From NCBI GenBank assembly GCA_951813555.1, contig OX638344.1:2199076-2263075 (forward strand): a stretch of DNA of 64,000 nt. The letters are read 5' to 3'. The position numbers and the translations under genes are program-made. Under the pieces are notes generated by a model. It searched no databases. It saw nothing but the letters and a program-made list of their open reading frames with translations, and was not told the DNA's origin. The number at the start of each line of letters is the position of its first letter. The first letter of the stretch is position 1. Source of the stretch: an uncultured Acidimicrobiales bacterium. Its GTDB lineage: Bacteria; Actinomycetota; Acidimicrobiia; Acidimicrobiales; Bin134. Positions 7,911 through 16,130 of the stretch are shown here, piece after piece.

Positions 7911-8818
7911 GCCGCCGCCAAGGGATCGCGCCCTGGATTGAGTCGGCCCCCGGGGTCGAACTCGGATTTCAGCCGCCGGTGCAGCTCTACCACCGCGGGG
8001 TCGGGCTCGGGAACCCGGCACGGCTCCGACACATAAGCCGATCCGGTGCCGACCTGGACCACATAGCTGCCGGGCAATCCCTCGGCCTCCAGCGCGCCTG
8101 TTGGTACCCGATAGGCCGGCAGGGGTGGCGGGCCATCGGTTGGCTCACATCCCAACGACCGGGCCAGTTCAGCCTCGGCCTCCACGTCCGACTCGTGGCC
8201 CTCCAGATGGACCCAAACCGTGTGGCCGTCCCATAGAATGGATGACGGACTGAACAGGAGGCGACGCAGCTCCGTCGGATCGCACGGTCCCGCCAGCCAT
8301 TGCTGAACCGCCGGCCGAGGCCAGGTACGCAGAATCACTTCTCCCAGGAGCCCCAGCGTGCCCAGCGATCCCACCAGCAGACGACAGAGGTCGAAGCCCG
8401 ACACGTTCTTCACCGTCGGGCCGCCCGCGGTAACCAGGCGGCCGTCGTCGGCCACATACGCAGATTCCAAGAGGGCGTCGCGAAGCCGCCCCCGGCCCAG
8501 GGCATGCACATCGTCGCGACCCACGGCCAGCACACCGCCGACCGTGGCTCCCGGCGACAACGGCAGGTTGACCCGCTGGCCAGCCTCGGCCAGCGCGGCG
8601 TCGAGCTCCTCAACTTGGGTACCGGCCCCTACCCGAATGGTCATGTCGGCGGGGTCAAAGACCTGAACTCCGACTGGGGCTCGCACCAGGCGGGTCTCTT
8701 CGAGACACTGCCCTCCGACATCCCAGTGAGTACGCCCGCCAACAACGGCCACCGGGCCGTCTGCCCCCACCTCGGCGGCGAACGACTCCAGATCTTCTCC
8801 GGCCTCCCCGCTGGCCAC
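7907..8818 (-). CDS. glcE: Glycolate oxidase FAD-binding subunit
   Basis: Second flavin-binding subunit of the glycolate oxidase complex. 303 residues with a PCMH-type FAD fold: VAVVGGRTHWDVGG, LSPGATVGGVLA in place of the usual P-GTVGG, and the TVKNVSGFDLCRLLVGSLGT segment typical of GlcE. It lacks the C-terminal FAD-oxidase domain of GlcD, as expected for GlcE. The start is a GTG abutting the TAA of glcD with no gap, and it overlaps glcF by 4 bp. Confidence 0.88.
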   Translation of the reverse strand: MASGEAGEDLESFAAEVGADGPVAVVGGRTHWDVGGQCLEETRLVRAPVGVQVFDPADMTIRVGAGTQVEELDAALAEAGQRVNLPLSPGATVGGVLAVGRDDVHALGRGRLRDALLESAYVADDGRLVTAGGPTVKNVSGFDLCRLLVGSLGTLGLLGEVILRTWPRPAVQQWLAGPCDPTELRRLLFSPSSILWDGHTVWVHLEGHESDVEAEAELARSLGCEPTDGPPPLPAYRVPTGALEAEGLPGSYVVQVGTGSAYVSEPCRVPEPDPAVVELHRRLKSEFDPGGRLNPGRDPLAAA

Positions 8819-10270
8819 TTAGCCCCACACTCCCTCGGGCACTCTCTCGAGCGCGTTCACGTCGGCGCAGCTTGCACCGGTGGGCAGTACCTTGCCGGGG
8901 TTGGCCATCTCGTCGGGGTCGAACGCCCGTCGCAGCCTGGCCTGAGCGTCCAAGTCGGCCTCGCTGAACATGAGCGGCATGAAATCGCGTTTCTCGATAC
9001 CGATGCCATGCTCGCCCGACAGCACCCCGCCCACGGCTAGCGAGGCCTCGATGATGGCCGACCCCGCCGCGTGTACCCGTTCCATGATCCCCGGCTCGCG
9101 GCGGTCGAACAACAAGAGAGGGTGGAGGTTGCCGTCACCGGCGTGGAACACGTTCATCACCTGCAAGTCGTGCTCTTCGACGATCCCGTATACCTGGTTC
9201 ATCACCTCGGCCAGTCGAGTGCGGGGCACCACTGTGTCGTGCAGGTAATAGTTGGGCTTTATCTGGGCGATGGCCCCGAACGCGCTCTTGCGCCCCTTCC
9301 ATATGAGAGCCCGTTCCTGGTCGTCGGCCGCCCGGCGGACGCCCCCGCCCCGCTCTACGGCCAGATCGGCCACGCGGTCGGCCTCGGCTGCCACCCCGCC
9401 AGGCAGGCCGTCAACCTCCACGATCACCACCGCGGCCGCATCGGTGGGGAAGCCAGCCCCCACAAAGTTCTCCACTGCCCAGATGATGTTCTTATCCATC
9501 ATCTCGATGGCCGCGGGCACGATGCCGTCGGCAATCACCGCGCTCACCGTCTGCGCTGCCGCGTCCACCGAGTCGAAGGCCAGCAGAAGAGTCTGGACCG
9601 CCGGTGGATCAGGAGTCAGCCGAACCGCAATGGAGGTGGTAATCCCCATCATCCCCTCCGAACCCACATACGCCCCCCGGAGGTCCAACCCAGGAGCCCA
9701 ACCTTGGGGATCGCCCAGCACCACGGCCTCGCCCGACATGAGCACCACCTCCACCGCCAAGATGTGGGCGCTGGTAACACCGTGGGCCAGGCAGTGAGGA
9801 CCACCCGCGTTGGTGCCCACGTTGCCCCCAAGAGAGCACACCTGTTGGCTGGAGGGATCGGGAGCGAAATGCAGGCCGTAGGGAGAGGTGGCCCGGCTGA
9901 GATCCAGGTTGATCATGCCCGGCTGCACCCAGGCCATCTTCTGGTCGACATCCACCGACAGCAGGCGGTTCATCTTGGTGGTGACGATGACAACAGGCTC
10001 CTCCAAGGGCACTGCGCCCCCGGCCAACCCGGTTCCCGCCCCTCGGGGAACCACCGCCCGGCCATGGCGCCGGGCCGCGTCCACACAGCCCTGCACTTCG
10101 GTGGTGCTGATCGGGAAGCAAACCGGACCGGCCTGGCCCCCCTCGAAGATCGACGCGTCCCGGCCCATGATCGAGCGCTCCAGAGTGGCGGCCCTAACCC
10201 GGTCGGCAGGCAGCACCCGGCAGAGATCCTCAACAAGGGGGTCTGTCGCAGTGGTCCGTCGAAACCTCAT
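8819..10270 (-). CDS. glcD: Glycolate oxidase catalytic FAD subunit
   Basis: Flavoprotein that oxidises glycolate (or a related 2-hydroxy acid such as D-lactate) to the 2-oxo acid. 483 residues. FAD-binding motifs are VVPRGAGTGLAGGA and SLGGNVGTNAGGPHCLAHG; the C-terminal FAD-oxidase domain holds NVFHAGDGNLHPL and GGVLSGEHGIG with its metal/substrate histidines. The ATG at 10268-10270 was chosen because a TATCCT box ends 8 nt upstream and the longer frame runs into the divergent CLC gene. It is the first gene of the glcDEF operon. D-lactate dehydrogenase is a possible alternative substrate class; the glcE/glcF neighbours favour glycolate. Confidence 0.88.
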   Translation of the reverse strand: MRFRRTTATDPLVEDLCRVLPADRVRAATLERSIMGRDASIFEGGQAGPVCFPISTTEVQGCVDAARRHGRAVVPRGAGTGLAGGAVPLEEPVVIVTTKMNRLLSVDVDQKMAWVQPGMINLDLSRATSPYGLHFAPDPSSQQVCSLGGNVGTNAGGPHCLAHGVTSAHILAVEVVLMSGEAVVLGDPQGWAPGLDLRGAYVGSEGMMGITTSIAVRLTPDPPAVQTLLLAFDSVDAAAQTVSAVIADGIVPAAIEMMDKNIIWAVENFVGAGFPTDAAAVVIVEVDGLPGGVAAEADRVADLAVERGGGVRRAADDQERALIWKGRKSAFGAIAQIKPNYYLHDTVVPRTRLAEVMNQVYGIVEEHDLQVMNVFHAGDGNLHPLLLFDRREPGIMERVHAAGSAIIEASLAVGGVLSGEHGIGIEKRDFMPLMFSEADLDAQARLRRAFDPDEMANPGKVLPTGASCADVNALERVPEGVWG

Positions 10271-10277
10271 CGGCCAG

Positions 10278-10284
10278 TAGGATA
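10278..10284. promoter_or_regulatory. Overlapping divergent -10 boxes between glcD and the CLC gene
   Basis: The heptamer TAGGATA reads TATCCT on the minus strand (8 nt before the glcD ATG) and TAGGAT on the plus strand (21 nt before the CLC ATG). The two promoters would overlap at the same DNA, so only one could be occupied at a time. Confidence 0.4.
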
Positions 10285-10304
10285 CCGGCAGTGAGTCAGA
10301 CAGG

Positions 10305-12017
10305 ATGCAAGCGCTCCAAGCACTCTTAGGCGGAAGGTTCGCTCGGTCGGGCGGGGAACTGCTCGCCTCCTTCCGACCAAGACGGGCGTTCCCGGCGATG
10401 ATGGTGTTGTCCATCGCCACTGGCGCCCTGGTGGGGCTTTTGGTGGCCGGATTCGAGCAGCTCACCGTAGAAGTGCTGCTGGAGCAGCTGTTGGACGGCC
10501 CGCTGTGGTGGCAGGCGGCGGCCCCGGCCGTCGGGCTTATCGCGGCCGTGGCCATCCTGCGCTACCTCGGGCGCGGTGCCACGCCCTCGACTTCCGACGA
10601 ATACGTGCGGGCCTTCCACGAGCGCCACCCCCGACTACCGCTCTCCCAGCTCCCGGCCAAGCTGCTGGCCGGTGTGGCCACCATCGGCCTGGGAGGCTCG
10701 GTGGGACTGGAGGGCCCCTCGGTGTACGCCGGCGCCACCGTCGGGCAGAGCACCCAGGGACTGTTCGCCCGGTGGCTGCGCCGGGAGGAGACCAAGATGC
10801 TGCTCACTGCGGGGGCCGCGGCCGGCATCGCCGCAGTGTTCAAGACTCCAGCCACCGGGGTGATCTTCGCCCTGGAGGCCCCCTACCGCGACGACGTTGC
10901 CCGCCGGGCGCTGCTGCCCGCCCTGCTGGCCTCGGCATCGGGCTATCTGGTGTACGTGGCCGTGCTGGGCACTGACCCGGTAATCGATCTGGGCAGCCAA
11001 GACAGCAATCTCAGCATCATCCACTTGGGTGGAGGCGCGCTGCTCGGCTTGGTGGCCGGATTGGGCGGCCGGGGATTCGCCTGGCTGGTGCGGCAGGCCA
11101 AGGAATTGGAGCAGCATTTCCCCATCGGCGTCAGAATCCTGGTCGGCGGGACGGTGCTGGCCGGGCTGGTGGTGGCCACCGAAGCCGTGTTCGACCAGCC
11201 CCTGAGCCTGGGCCCCGGGGTTGAGGCCACCGAATGGCTGCGAGATGGCGAGCACACGCTGCTGCTCATCGGCGGCCTGCTGGCCTTCCGGGTGGTCGCA
11301 ACCCTCACCACCGTGGGCGCCGGGGGTACCGGCGGTTTGTTCATCCCCCTGGCTGTCCAGGGTGTGATCGTGGGCAGCTTCGTGGGCCAGGCCATGGGGG
11401 TGGCCGACATCGGGCTGTACCGCACGCTCGGCCTCGCCGCCTTCCTGGGCGCCGGGTATCGGGCGCCGATCACCGCGGTGATGTTCGTGGCCGAGAGCAC
11501 GGGCACGTCCGCGTTCGTGGTTCCCGCGCTTATTGCCGCCGCGGTTTCGCAGCTTGTGGCCGGATCCAGCTCGGTAGCCTCCTATCAGCTGGAAAAGCGG
11601 GAGGGGCTGATCGAACGCCGGCTCGCCCTGCCGCTCACCTCCGCGCTCACCACCGATACCCTCACCGTGCCCCCCGACGCCTCCGTGAGCGAGCTGGTGT
11701 ACATCCATCTCCTGGGTCGACGCGAGCGAGAGGTGCCGGTAGTCGATGGCGGGGCCTACATCGGGATGTGCGGCTTGGAGCAGATGAGCGAGTTGGAGCG
11801 CGACGCGTGGAACGACACCCTGGTTGCCGATATCGCCCGACGGGATCTGCCCACGGCCCGTCCGTCGTGGACGCTGCGCGACGCGGTGGCTCAGATGGAC
11901 GGCAACGACATCGATCAACTTCCAGTAACCGACGACGACGGCACCTTCATCGGAGTGGTGCGAGCCGACGACATCCTTCGATTGGATGAGATCCTGGATG
12001 AGACCGAAGGCGTATGA
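10305..12017 (+). CDS. CLC-family chloride channel or Cl-/H+ antiporter with C-terminal CBS pair
   Basis: Integral membrane anion channel or exchanger of 570 residues with about ten hydrophobic helices. The CLC signature GGSVGLEGPS carries the gating glutamate, and GAGGTGGLFIPL is the second anion-filter motif. After about residue 440 come two CBS domains (DTLTVPPDASVSELVYIH and DLPTARPSWTLRDAVAQM), which usually bind adenine nucleotides. Lengths of this order are normal for bacterial CLC-CBS proteins. It is divergent from glcD. Whether it is a channel or a proton-coupled exchanger cannot be decided without locating the internal proton glutamate. Confidence 0.88.
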   Translation: MQALQALLGGRFARSGGELLASFRPRRAFPAMMVLSIATGALVGLLVAGFEQLTVEVLLEQLLDGPLWWQAAAPAVGLIAAVAILRYLGRGATPSTSDEYVRAFHERHPRLPLSQLPAKLLAGVATIGLGGSVGLEGPSVYAGATVGQSTQGLFARWLRREETKMLLTAGAAAGIAAVFKTPATGVIFALEAPYRDDVARRALLPALLASASGYLVYVAVLGTDPVIDLGSQDSNLSIIHLGGGALLGLVAGLGGRGFAWLVRQAKELEQHFPIGVRILVGGTVLAGLVVATEAVFDQPLSLGPGVEATEWLRDGEHTLLLIGGLLAFRVVATLTTVGAGGTGGLFIPLAVQGVIVGSFVGQAMGVADIGLYRTLGLAAFLGAGYRAPITAVMFVAESTGTSAFVVPALIAAAVSQLVAGSSSVASYQLEKREGLIERRLALPLTSALTTDTLTVPPDASVSELVYIHLLGRREREVPVVDGGAYIGMCGLEQMSELERDAWNDTLVADIARRDLPTARPSWTLRDAVAQMDGNDIDQLPVTDDDGTFIGVVRADDILRLDEILDETEGV

Positions 12018-12035
12018 CCGGGGCTTTAACAGCTG

Positions 12036-12293
12036 TCAGCTAGGAAAGAGCTCGTCGACGCTATCGGTTGAAGGGTTATCCCGGTAATCGCACCAAGGCT
12101 TGGCACCCACCTTGACTAGGCGGCACTCCTCCCCGGGAATTGCTCCACACTCCACGCACGGATCTTCGTTCTCCTTGAACATAACGTCGAAGTCGTCGCT
12201 TGTGTGCTTCAGCGCGCGGGCTTCTTCGTAACGACGGTGGCGTCCCTTTTTCATGGGCGGCTCCGCAATATCGAGCCGGCGGCATTTCGGCAC
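12036..12293 (-). CDS. Small putative zinc-binding protein, 85 aa
   Basis: Not recognised as a named family. The C-terminal half has the arrangement CVECGAIPGEECRL then WC, resembling the Cys-x2-Cys-x3-Pro-Gly-x2-Cys zinc sites found in many small actinobacterial proteins. The N-terminus is strongly basic (KKGRHRRYEEAR). An in-frame ATG at 12254 would shorten it by 13 residues. It lies convergent to the CLC gene with an 18-bp gap. Confidence 0.5.
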   Translation of the reverse strand: MPKCRRLDIAEPPMKKGRHRRYEEARALKHTSDDFDVMFKENEDPCVECGAIPGEECRLVKVGAKPWCDYRDNPSTDSVDELFPS

Positions 12294-12428
12294 CGGCAGT
12301 AGAGGGTACTTCGCCCCCCTAAGCTTTCATGCGGGCCAGTCTAACCACTCCGCTCCCAGCTTTTGCACACTGCCAGCATGAACTGGCGGGATGCAGGCCC
12401 GATTGTCGGAGCAGGGATGACCAACACC

Positions 12429-12941
12429 TCAGGCGTCGAGCACTCTGTGACGAGCCTCCTCGGCGCTGACCAGCGGCCGATCAGTGGACCACGGAAAGTT
12501 GATCCACTGGTCGGTGCGCTTCCACACGTAGTCGCAATTCACTAGCGAATGGGACTTCTCGTAGAGCACCGCTGAGCGCACGTCGCCGACTCGGTCCACA
12601 CAGAAGTCGTAGACCATCTTGAGGGTGTGGCCGGTGTCGGCCACATCGTCGGCAATGAGGATCTTGGAGTTGCGATGGTCCACCAGGTCGACGGCGGGCG
12701 GGAGCATGACCGGAACGGGAAGCCGTTCGTCCACCCCGGTGTAGTACTCGCAGTTCATCACGTAGATGTTCTTGATCGACAGGGCGTAGCCCAGCGACCC
12801 GGCGCAGAACAGGCCGCCCCGGGCGATGGCCAAGATCATCTCGGGCCGGTAACCGTCGTCGGCCACCAGCGCGGCCAACTCCCGCACCGCGCGGCCATAC
12901 GAGGCCCAGTCCAGCCATTCCCGTTCTGTCATCTCGCCCAT
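12429..12941 (-). CDS. Phosphoribosyltransferase (hypoxanthine/xanthine type)
   Basis: Type I PRTase fold of 170 residues. ILIADDVADTGHTLK is the PRPP-binding loop with its acidic pair, and ILAIARGGLFCAG is the upstream phosphate loop. It probably transfers phosphoribose from PRPP to a purine base; which base is not visible. The start at 12941 has a GGAG ribosome site that overlaps the first copy of the duplicated RNase D stop region (TAGGAG, ATG 5 nt later). Its 5' end, including the start codon, is repeated in the 70-bp duplication at 12911-13050. An ATG three codons downstream is an alternative start. Confidence 0.8.
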   Translation of the reverse strand: MGEMTEREWLDWASYGRAVRELAALVADDGYRPEMILAIARGGLFCAGSLGYALSIKNIYVMNCEYYTGVDERLPVPVMLPPAVDLVDHRNSKILIADDVADTGHTLKMVYDFCVDRVGDVRSAVLYEKSHSLVNCDYVWKRTDQWINFPWSTDRPLVSAEEARHRVLDA

Positions 12942-13050
12942 CAGACTCCTATATCGGGCGCCCGGAGCACTCTTCCAACTCCAGCCATTCCCGTTCTGTC
13001 ATCTCGCCCATCAGACTCCTATATCGGGCGCCCGGAGCGCTCTTCCAAGA
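12911..13050. repeat. 70-bp tandem duplication across a gene junction
   Basis: 12911-12980 and 12981-13050 match at all but three of 70 positions. Each copy holds the last codons and TAG of the RNase D-like gene, the GGAG site, and the first codons of the phosphoribosyltransferase. The upstream copy of the start now reads as a 20-codon chimeric frame (13011 to 12949) that begins like the transferase and ends like the nuclease. Confidence 0.9.
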
Positions 13051-14191
13051 CAAGTTTGCCTAGGCCGTCGAAGGCTATCGCCGCGGTTCCATCCAAGAGC
13101 TGTTGAACAGGCGCTGCGACGATATCGGCTCGCCATCCCCTGAGCGCCCGGCAATCCGGGTCGCCCCGGAGGAGGGCCTCGATGTCGCTGCGGGTGGCCA
13201 CTAGCGAGGGGTCGAGATCGGCCTCCGCGGCGTGCTGGGCCGCCCACGAGGTGATGAGGTTGACCGCCGGCTTGAGAGACTGATCCAGTTTGGGCGTCCT
13301 CTTGCGGGGCTCGATCTCGAGGTCTGCGCCTCGAATCTGGTCGAGGAAATCCAACAGTTCTCTGTCCGCCCCCTTGCGGAGGTTGCGCGGCTCCACGCCG
13401 CGGATGTTCCGCAGCTGGCTGAGTGTTCGCGGGAGGCGCTGGGCGACCACTGCAATTCCCAAGTCCGACAGAACATGGCGAACAGGTTGGTTCATGCGGG
13501 CGGCGTATTCCTCCCGCCATTTGGCCACCGCCTGGGCCAGCGCCCGGGGCCGGCCCTCCATGCGGCGGACTTCTTTGATCTTGAGCCACGCGTTTTCGGA
13601 AGTCCGCCCTGCGTCGGCTCGCTTCAGCAGGAGCGCGCACTCCTCTTCGGCCCATTCCAGGCGCCCCCGGGCCCGCAGCTCCTGGTGCAGTATGTCGCTG
13701 ATCTCCAGCAAGCGCTCCACGTCGGCGGCGGCGTAGGCCAGCATGGAATCGGGCAGCGGTCTTTGGAACCAGTCGGACATACGGGCCTCTTTGGGCAGGT
13801 CCGCTCCCAGCAGGCGCTCGTGAAGCGAGGCCAGCGATGGAGTGTGGTATCCGATGAATCCCGCCCCGATCTGGGTATCGAATATGCGGCGGGGTTGCGT
13901 GCCGCACTCGTGTTGGAGCACTTCCAAGTCTTGTTCGGCGGCATGGAGCACCGCCAGGCCATCTCCCTCCAGCAACTCGGCCAGCGCGGCGATGGGGGCT
14001 TCCAGCGGGTCGATGATGGCCAGTTGGTCCTGCCAGGCAATCTGAACCAGCGCCACCCTGGGGTAGTAGGTGCGCTCGCGGTGGAACTCGGTGTCGAGGG
14101 CATAGGCGTCGGCGGCCGCGGCATCGGCCACCACCGCCGCCAGCTTGCGCCGAGAGGTGATCGGCTCGGGGGGGCCGGAATCGGGTCTCAA
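13019..14191 (-). CDS. rnd: RNase D-like 3'-5' exonuclease with HRDC domain
   Basis: DEDD-family 3'-5' exoribonuclease of 390 residues, likely in RNA 3'-end trimming. ALDTEFHRERTYYP is Exo I (Asp/Glu), IFDTQIGAGFIGY is Exo II and YAAADVERLLEI is Exo III. An HRDC-like helical domain follows (about residues 205-285) and a second helical C-terminal domain ends the protein. The proposed start is a TTG that overlaps the TGA of the rhodanese gene (TTGA), giving a normal family length. The last codons lie in the 70-bp tandem duplication. Confidence 0.85.
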   Translation of the reverse strand: MRPDSGPPEPITSRRKLAAVVADAAAADAYALDTEFHRERTYYPRVALVQIAWQDQLAIIDPLEAPIAALAELLEGDGLAVLHAAEQDLEVLQHECGTQPRRIFDTQIGAGFIGYHTPSLASLHERLLGADLPKEARMSDWFQRPLPDSMLAYAAADVERLLEISDILHQELRARGRLEWAEEECALLLKRADAGRTSENAWLKIKEVRRMEGRPRALAQAVAKWREEYAARMNQPVRHVLSDLGIAVVAQRLPRTLSQLRNIRGVEPRNLRKGADRELLDFLDQIRGADLEIEPRKRTPKLDQSLKPAVNLITSWAAQHAAEADLDPSLVATRSDIEALLRGDPDCRALRGWRADIVAAPVQQLLDGTAAIAFDGLGKLVLEERSGRPI

Positions 14192-14508
14192 TCGCCTGTC
14201 GGCCCGCAGTCGTAGGGGTAGCCTGCTTCCACCCACCCGTTGGTTCCGCCGGCCACGTTGGTGCACGACCAGCCATGGGCAGTCAGATACTCAGCGGCCT
14301 TCAGACTTCGCCCGCCCAAGGCACAAATCAAGTACAAGTGCCGATCGGGCAGTTCCCGGGCCCGTTCGGGAATGGTGTCCAGGGGAACGAGAACCGCGCC
14401 GGGCACGCGGGCTTCGGCGTATTCCTCGGGCTCGCGCACGTCGATGAGCGCGATGTCGTCTGATAGCAGTGCGGCCAGCTCCGCCACCCCGATCTCAGGG
14501 ATTTCCAC
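14188..14508 (-). CDS. Single-domain rhodanese-like sulfurtransferase
   Basis: A 106-residue rhodanese domain: IALIDVREPEEYAEARVPGAV, then the active-site loop LICALGGRSLKAAEYL, then GGTNGWVEAGYP. The catalytic cysteine is in ICALGGRS, where the loop reads C-A-L-G-G-R-S, typical of GlpE/PspE-like proteins. The start is a GTG (VEIPEIGVAEL) 10 nt past the MobA-like stop. A longer frame upstream would overlap that gene. It is followed by the RNase D-like gene with a 4-bp overlap. Confidence 0.85.
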   Translation of the reverse strand: MEIPEIGVAELAALLSDDIALIDVREPEEYAEARVPGAVLVPLDTIPERARELPDRHLYLICALGGRSLKAAEYLTAHGWSCTNVAGGTNGWVEAGYPYDCGPTGD

Positions 14509-14518
14509 CCGGCTGAGG

Positions 14519-15073
14519 TTAGTGGCCCGATCCGAGCTCTTCGGGACTGTCGAGATCTGCCACCGCCGTTGGAGACGCTGGCACGTCGACAACGGTCACC
14601 TCATCCAGCAGCGAGGCAACGGCGCGCTGGCCAGATTCGAACAAGCCCTTGGCCAGGGCGGCTGATCCAGAGTCGATGGCCAGGGGCAGATAGTGGCGGC
14701 GTTGGTCGGTGAAAATCGCCGCCGAGGGAACCGCGTCCGGCAGTGAGGCGTGGACAGCCTGCACCAGCACAGCTACATCCACGGGGCTGATGGCGGGAAG
14801 GTCGCAGGGCAAAATCACCGTCACTGGATGACGAGCCTGGCCGAGCACAGTAGCCACTGCTCCCAGCGGACCCTCACCAGGCCAGTGGTCGGCTATGTGC
14901 TGGGCATCGGCGGCGGCCGCGGCTCTTTCCAGCCGAGGATCGGTCCCACCGACGACAAGGCGTTGCGCGGCTTCAGCCAGTGCGGCCAGAGCACTGGATA
15001 TCAGCCACCGGCCCCCCACCTCGATGAACGCCTTATCGGTGCCCATTCGCCGGCTCTGCCCTCCGGCGAGCAC
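14519..15073 (-). CDS. mobA: MobA-like molybdenum cofactor guanylyltransferase
   Basis: NTP-transferase fold of 184 residues, predicted to join GMP to molybdopterin. Motifs are LAGGQSRRMGTDKAF (nucleotide loop) and VTVILPCDLPAIS (metal-binding Asp). The only usable start is a GTG coding for the residue just before LAGG. The family normally has three to five more residues of the first strand; in-frame codons for ADFTGA do lie upstream, but without ATG, GTG or TTG, so an unusual start is possible. No other molybdopterin genes are in the window. MobA against other NTP-transferases (for example MocA) is not certain. Confidence 0.75.
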   Translation of the reverse strand: MLAGGQSRRMGTDKAFIEVGGRWLISSALAALAEAAQRLVVGGTDPRLERAAAAADAQHIADHWPGEGPLGAVATVLGQARHPVTVILPCDLPAISPVDVAVLVQAVHASLPDAVPSAAIFTDQRRHYLPLAIDSGSAALAKGLFESGQRAVASLLDEVTVVDVPASPTAVADLDSPEELGSGH

Positions 15074-15099
15074 TGCACCAGTGAAATCAGCCGAGATCT

Positions 15100-15663
15100 C
15101 TAGCCCCCGTAGTTCATGCGGGTGTCCTCCATGCGGAGGACGGGGGTGTCCTCATCGGTCTGGAAGCCGCAGTCCACTACCTCGCCGATGAACAGGGTGT
15201 GGGCCCCGGTGACAACCGCGTCGCGTACCTCGCAGTCAAGATAGGCGGGGGCGCAGTCCAAGATTGGCGCGCCGGTGACCCCGTCGTGGAACGCGAAGCC
15301 GTTGAGGGTCATGGCCGCTAGATCCACCTCGACCGGCTTGGTGAATTTTCGAACGATGGCCCGGTCCTCGCGGGAGATGGTGCACAGGCTGAACACCTTG
15401 CCCTCGGTGATGAGCTCGTGGGTGTAGGCCGGATGCTCCACTCCGATCCCCACCAGCTTGGGCTCGAAGGCCAGTTGCGTAGCCCAGTTGAGGGTCATGC
15501 CGTTGCGGCGCTCCCCCGCTCTCGACCCCACCACATATAGGCCGTAGGGCAAGCTCCACAACACCCGTCGACGGAGGCGGTCGTACGAGTCTTGGGCTTC
15601 GGGATCATTCCCGACATGCTCGGGAAATGGGCCAATGACTCCGGTACCGCCAGGCGCCGCCAT
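15100..15663 (-). CDS. Flavin reductase-like FMN-binding split-barrel protein
   Basis: A 187-residue split-barrel flavoprotein of the HpaC/flavin-reductase domain group. The fold is seen in YGLYVVGSRAGERRNGMTLNWATQLAFEPKLVGIGV, the FSLCTISRED helix, and HTLFIGEVVDCG near the end. Such proteins reduce free FMN/FAD with NAD(P)H for two-component monooxygenases. No partner oxygenase is adjacent, so the physiological role is open. It is 1 bp downstream of the DUF3151 gene on the same strand. Confidence 0.8.
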   Translation of the reverse strand: MAAPGGTGVIGPFPEHVGNDPEAQDSYDRLRRRVLWSLPYGLYVVGSRAGERRNGMTLNWATQLAFEPKLVGIGVEHPAYTHELITEGKVFSLCTISREDRAIVRKFTKPVEVDLAAMTLNGFAFHDGVTGAPILDCAPAYLDCEVRDAVVTGAHTLFIGEVVDCGFQTDEDTPVLRMEDTRMNYGG

Positions 15664-15664
15664 T

Positions 15665-16111
15665 TCAAGCCTCCAGGTCTCGGGGGGGCCACGTTGGATC
15701 GAGCTGGTGGAGAAACAACCGGCAGCGCTCTTCTTCGTCCTGTTCGCCGATGGCGGCCGCAGTGGCCTGCAATCCAGCCAGTGACCGCAGAAAGCCCCGG
15801 TTCACTTCGTGGGCCCAGCGCACATATCCTGACCCCCGCCAGCCGTTCTGGCGCAGTCGGTCAAGCCCCCGGTGGTAGCCCACTCGGAACGCGGCGTAGG
15901 CCTCGGTGTCGTCGCGTGCCAACTGTCCCAGCCGGGCCCAGCCGTCCAAGAAACGAGGGAACTGGGCCACTACTTCGGCCACCTCATCCCTTCTGCGCCC
16001 CTCGGGCAGGCTCATTGCCTCGGCCAGAGCTGCCACCGCTTGGGGCGGCTCAGGGTCCAAAATCGTCTCTGGCGGCCCCGACCGCGTGAGATTCACCGGC
16101 GCATCGCTCAT
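15665..16111 (-). CDS. DUF3151 family protein
   Basis: A 148-residue actinobacterial protein of unknown function. The family hallmark is AYAAFRVGYHRGLDRLRQNG followed by WRGSGYVRWAHEVNRGFLRSL. It looks helical and soluble with no metal or catalytic motif. It lies between pyruvate kinase and the flavin reductase in a run of close same-strand genes. Confidence 0.8.
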   Translation of the reverse strand: MSDAPVNLTRSGPPETILDPEPPQAVAALAEAMSLPEGRRRDEVAEVVAQFPRFLDGWARLGQLARDDTEAYAAFRVGYHRGLDRLRQNGWRGSGYVRWAHEVNRGFLRSLAGLQATAAAIGEQDEEERCRLFLHQLDPTWPPRDLEA

Positions 16112-16130
16112 GGGTGCAATCCTTCTATGG

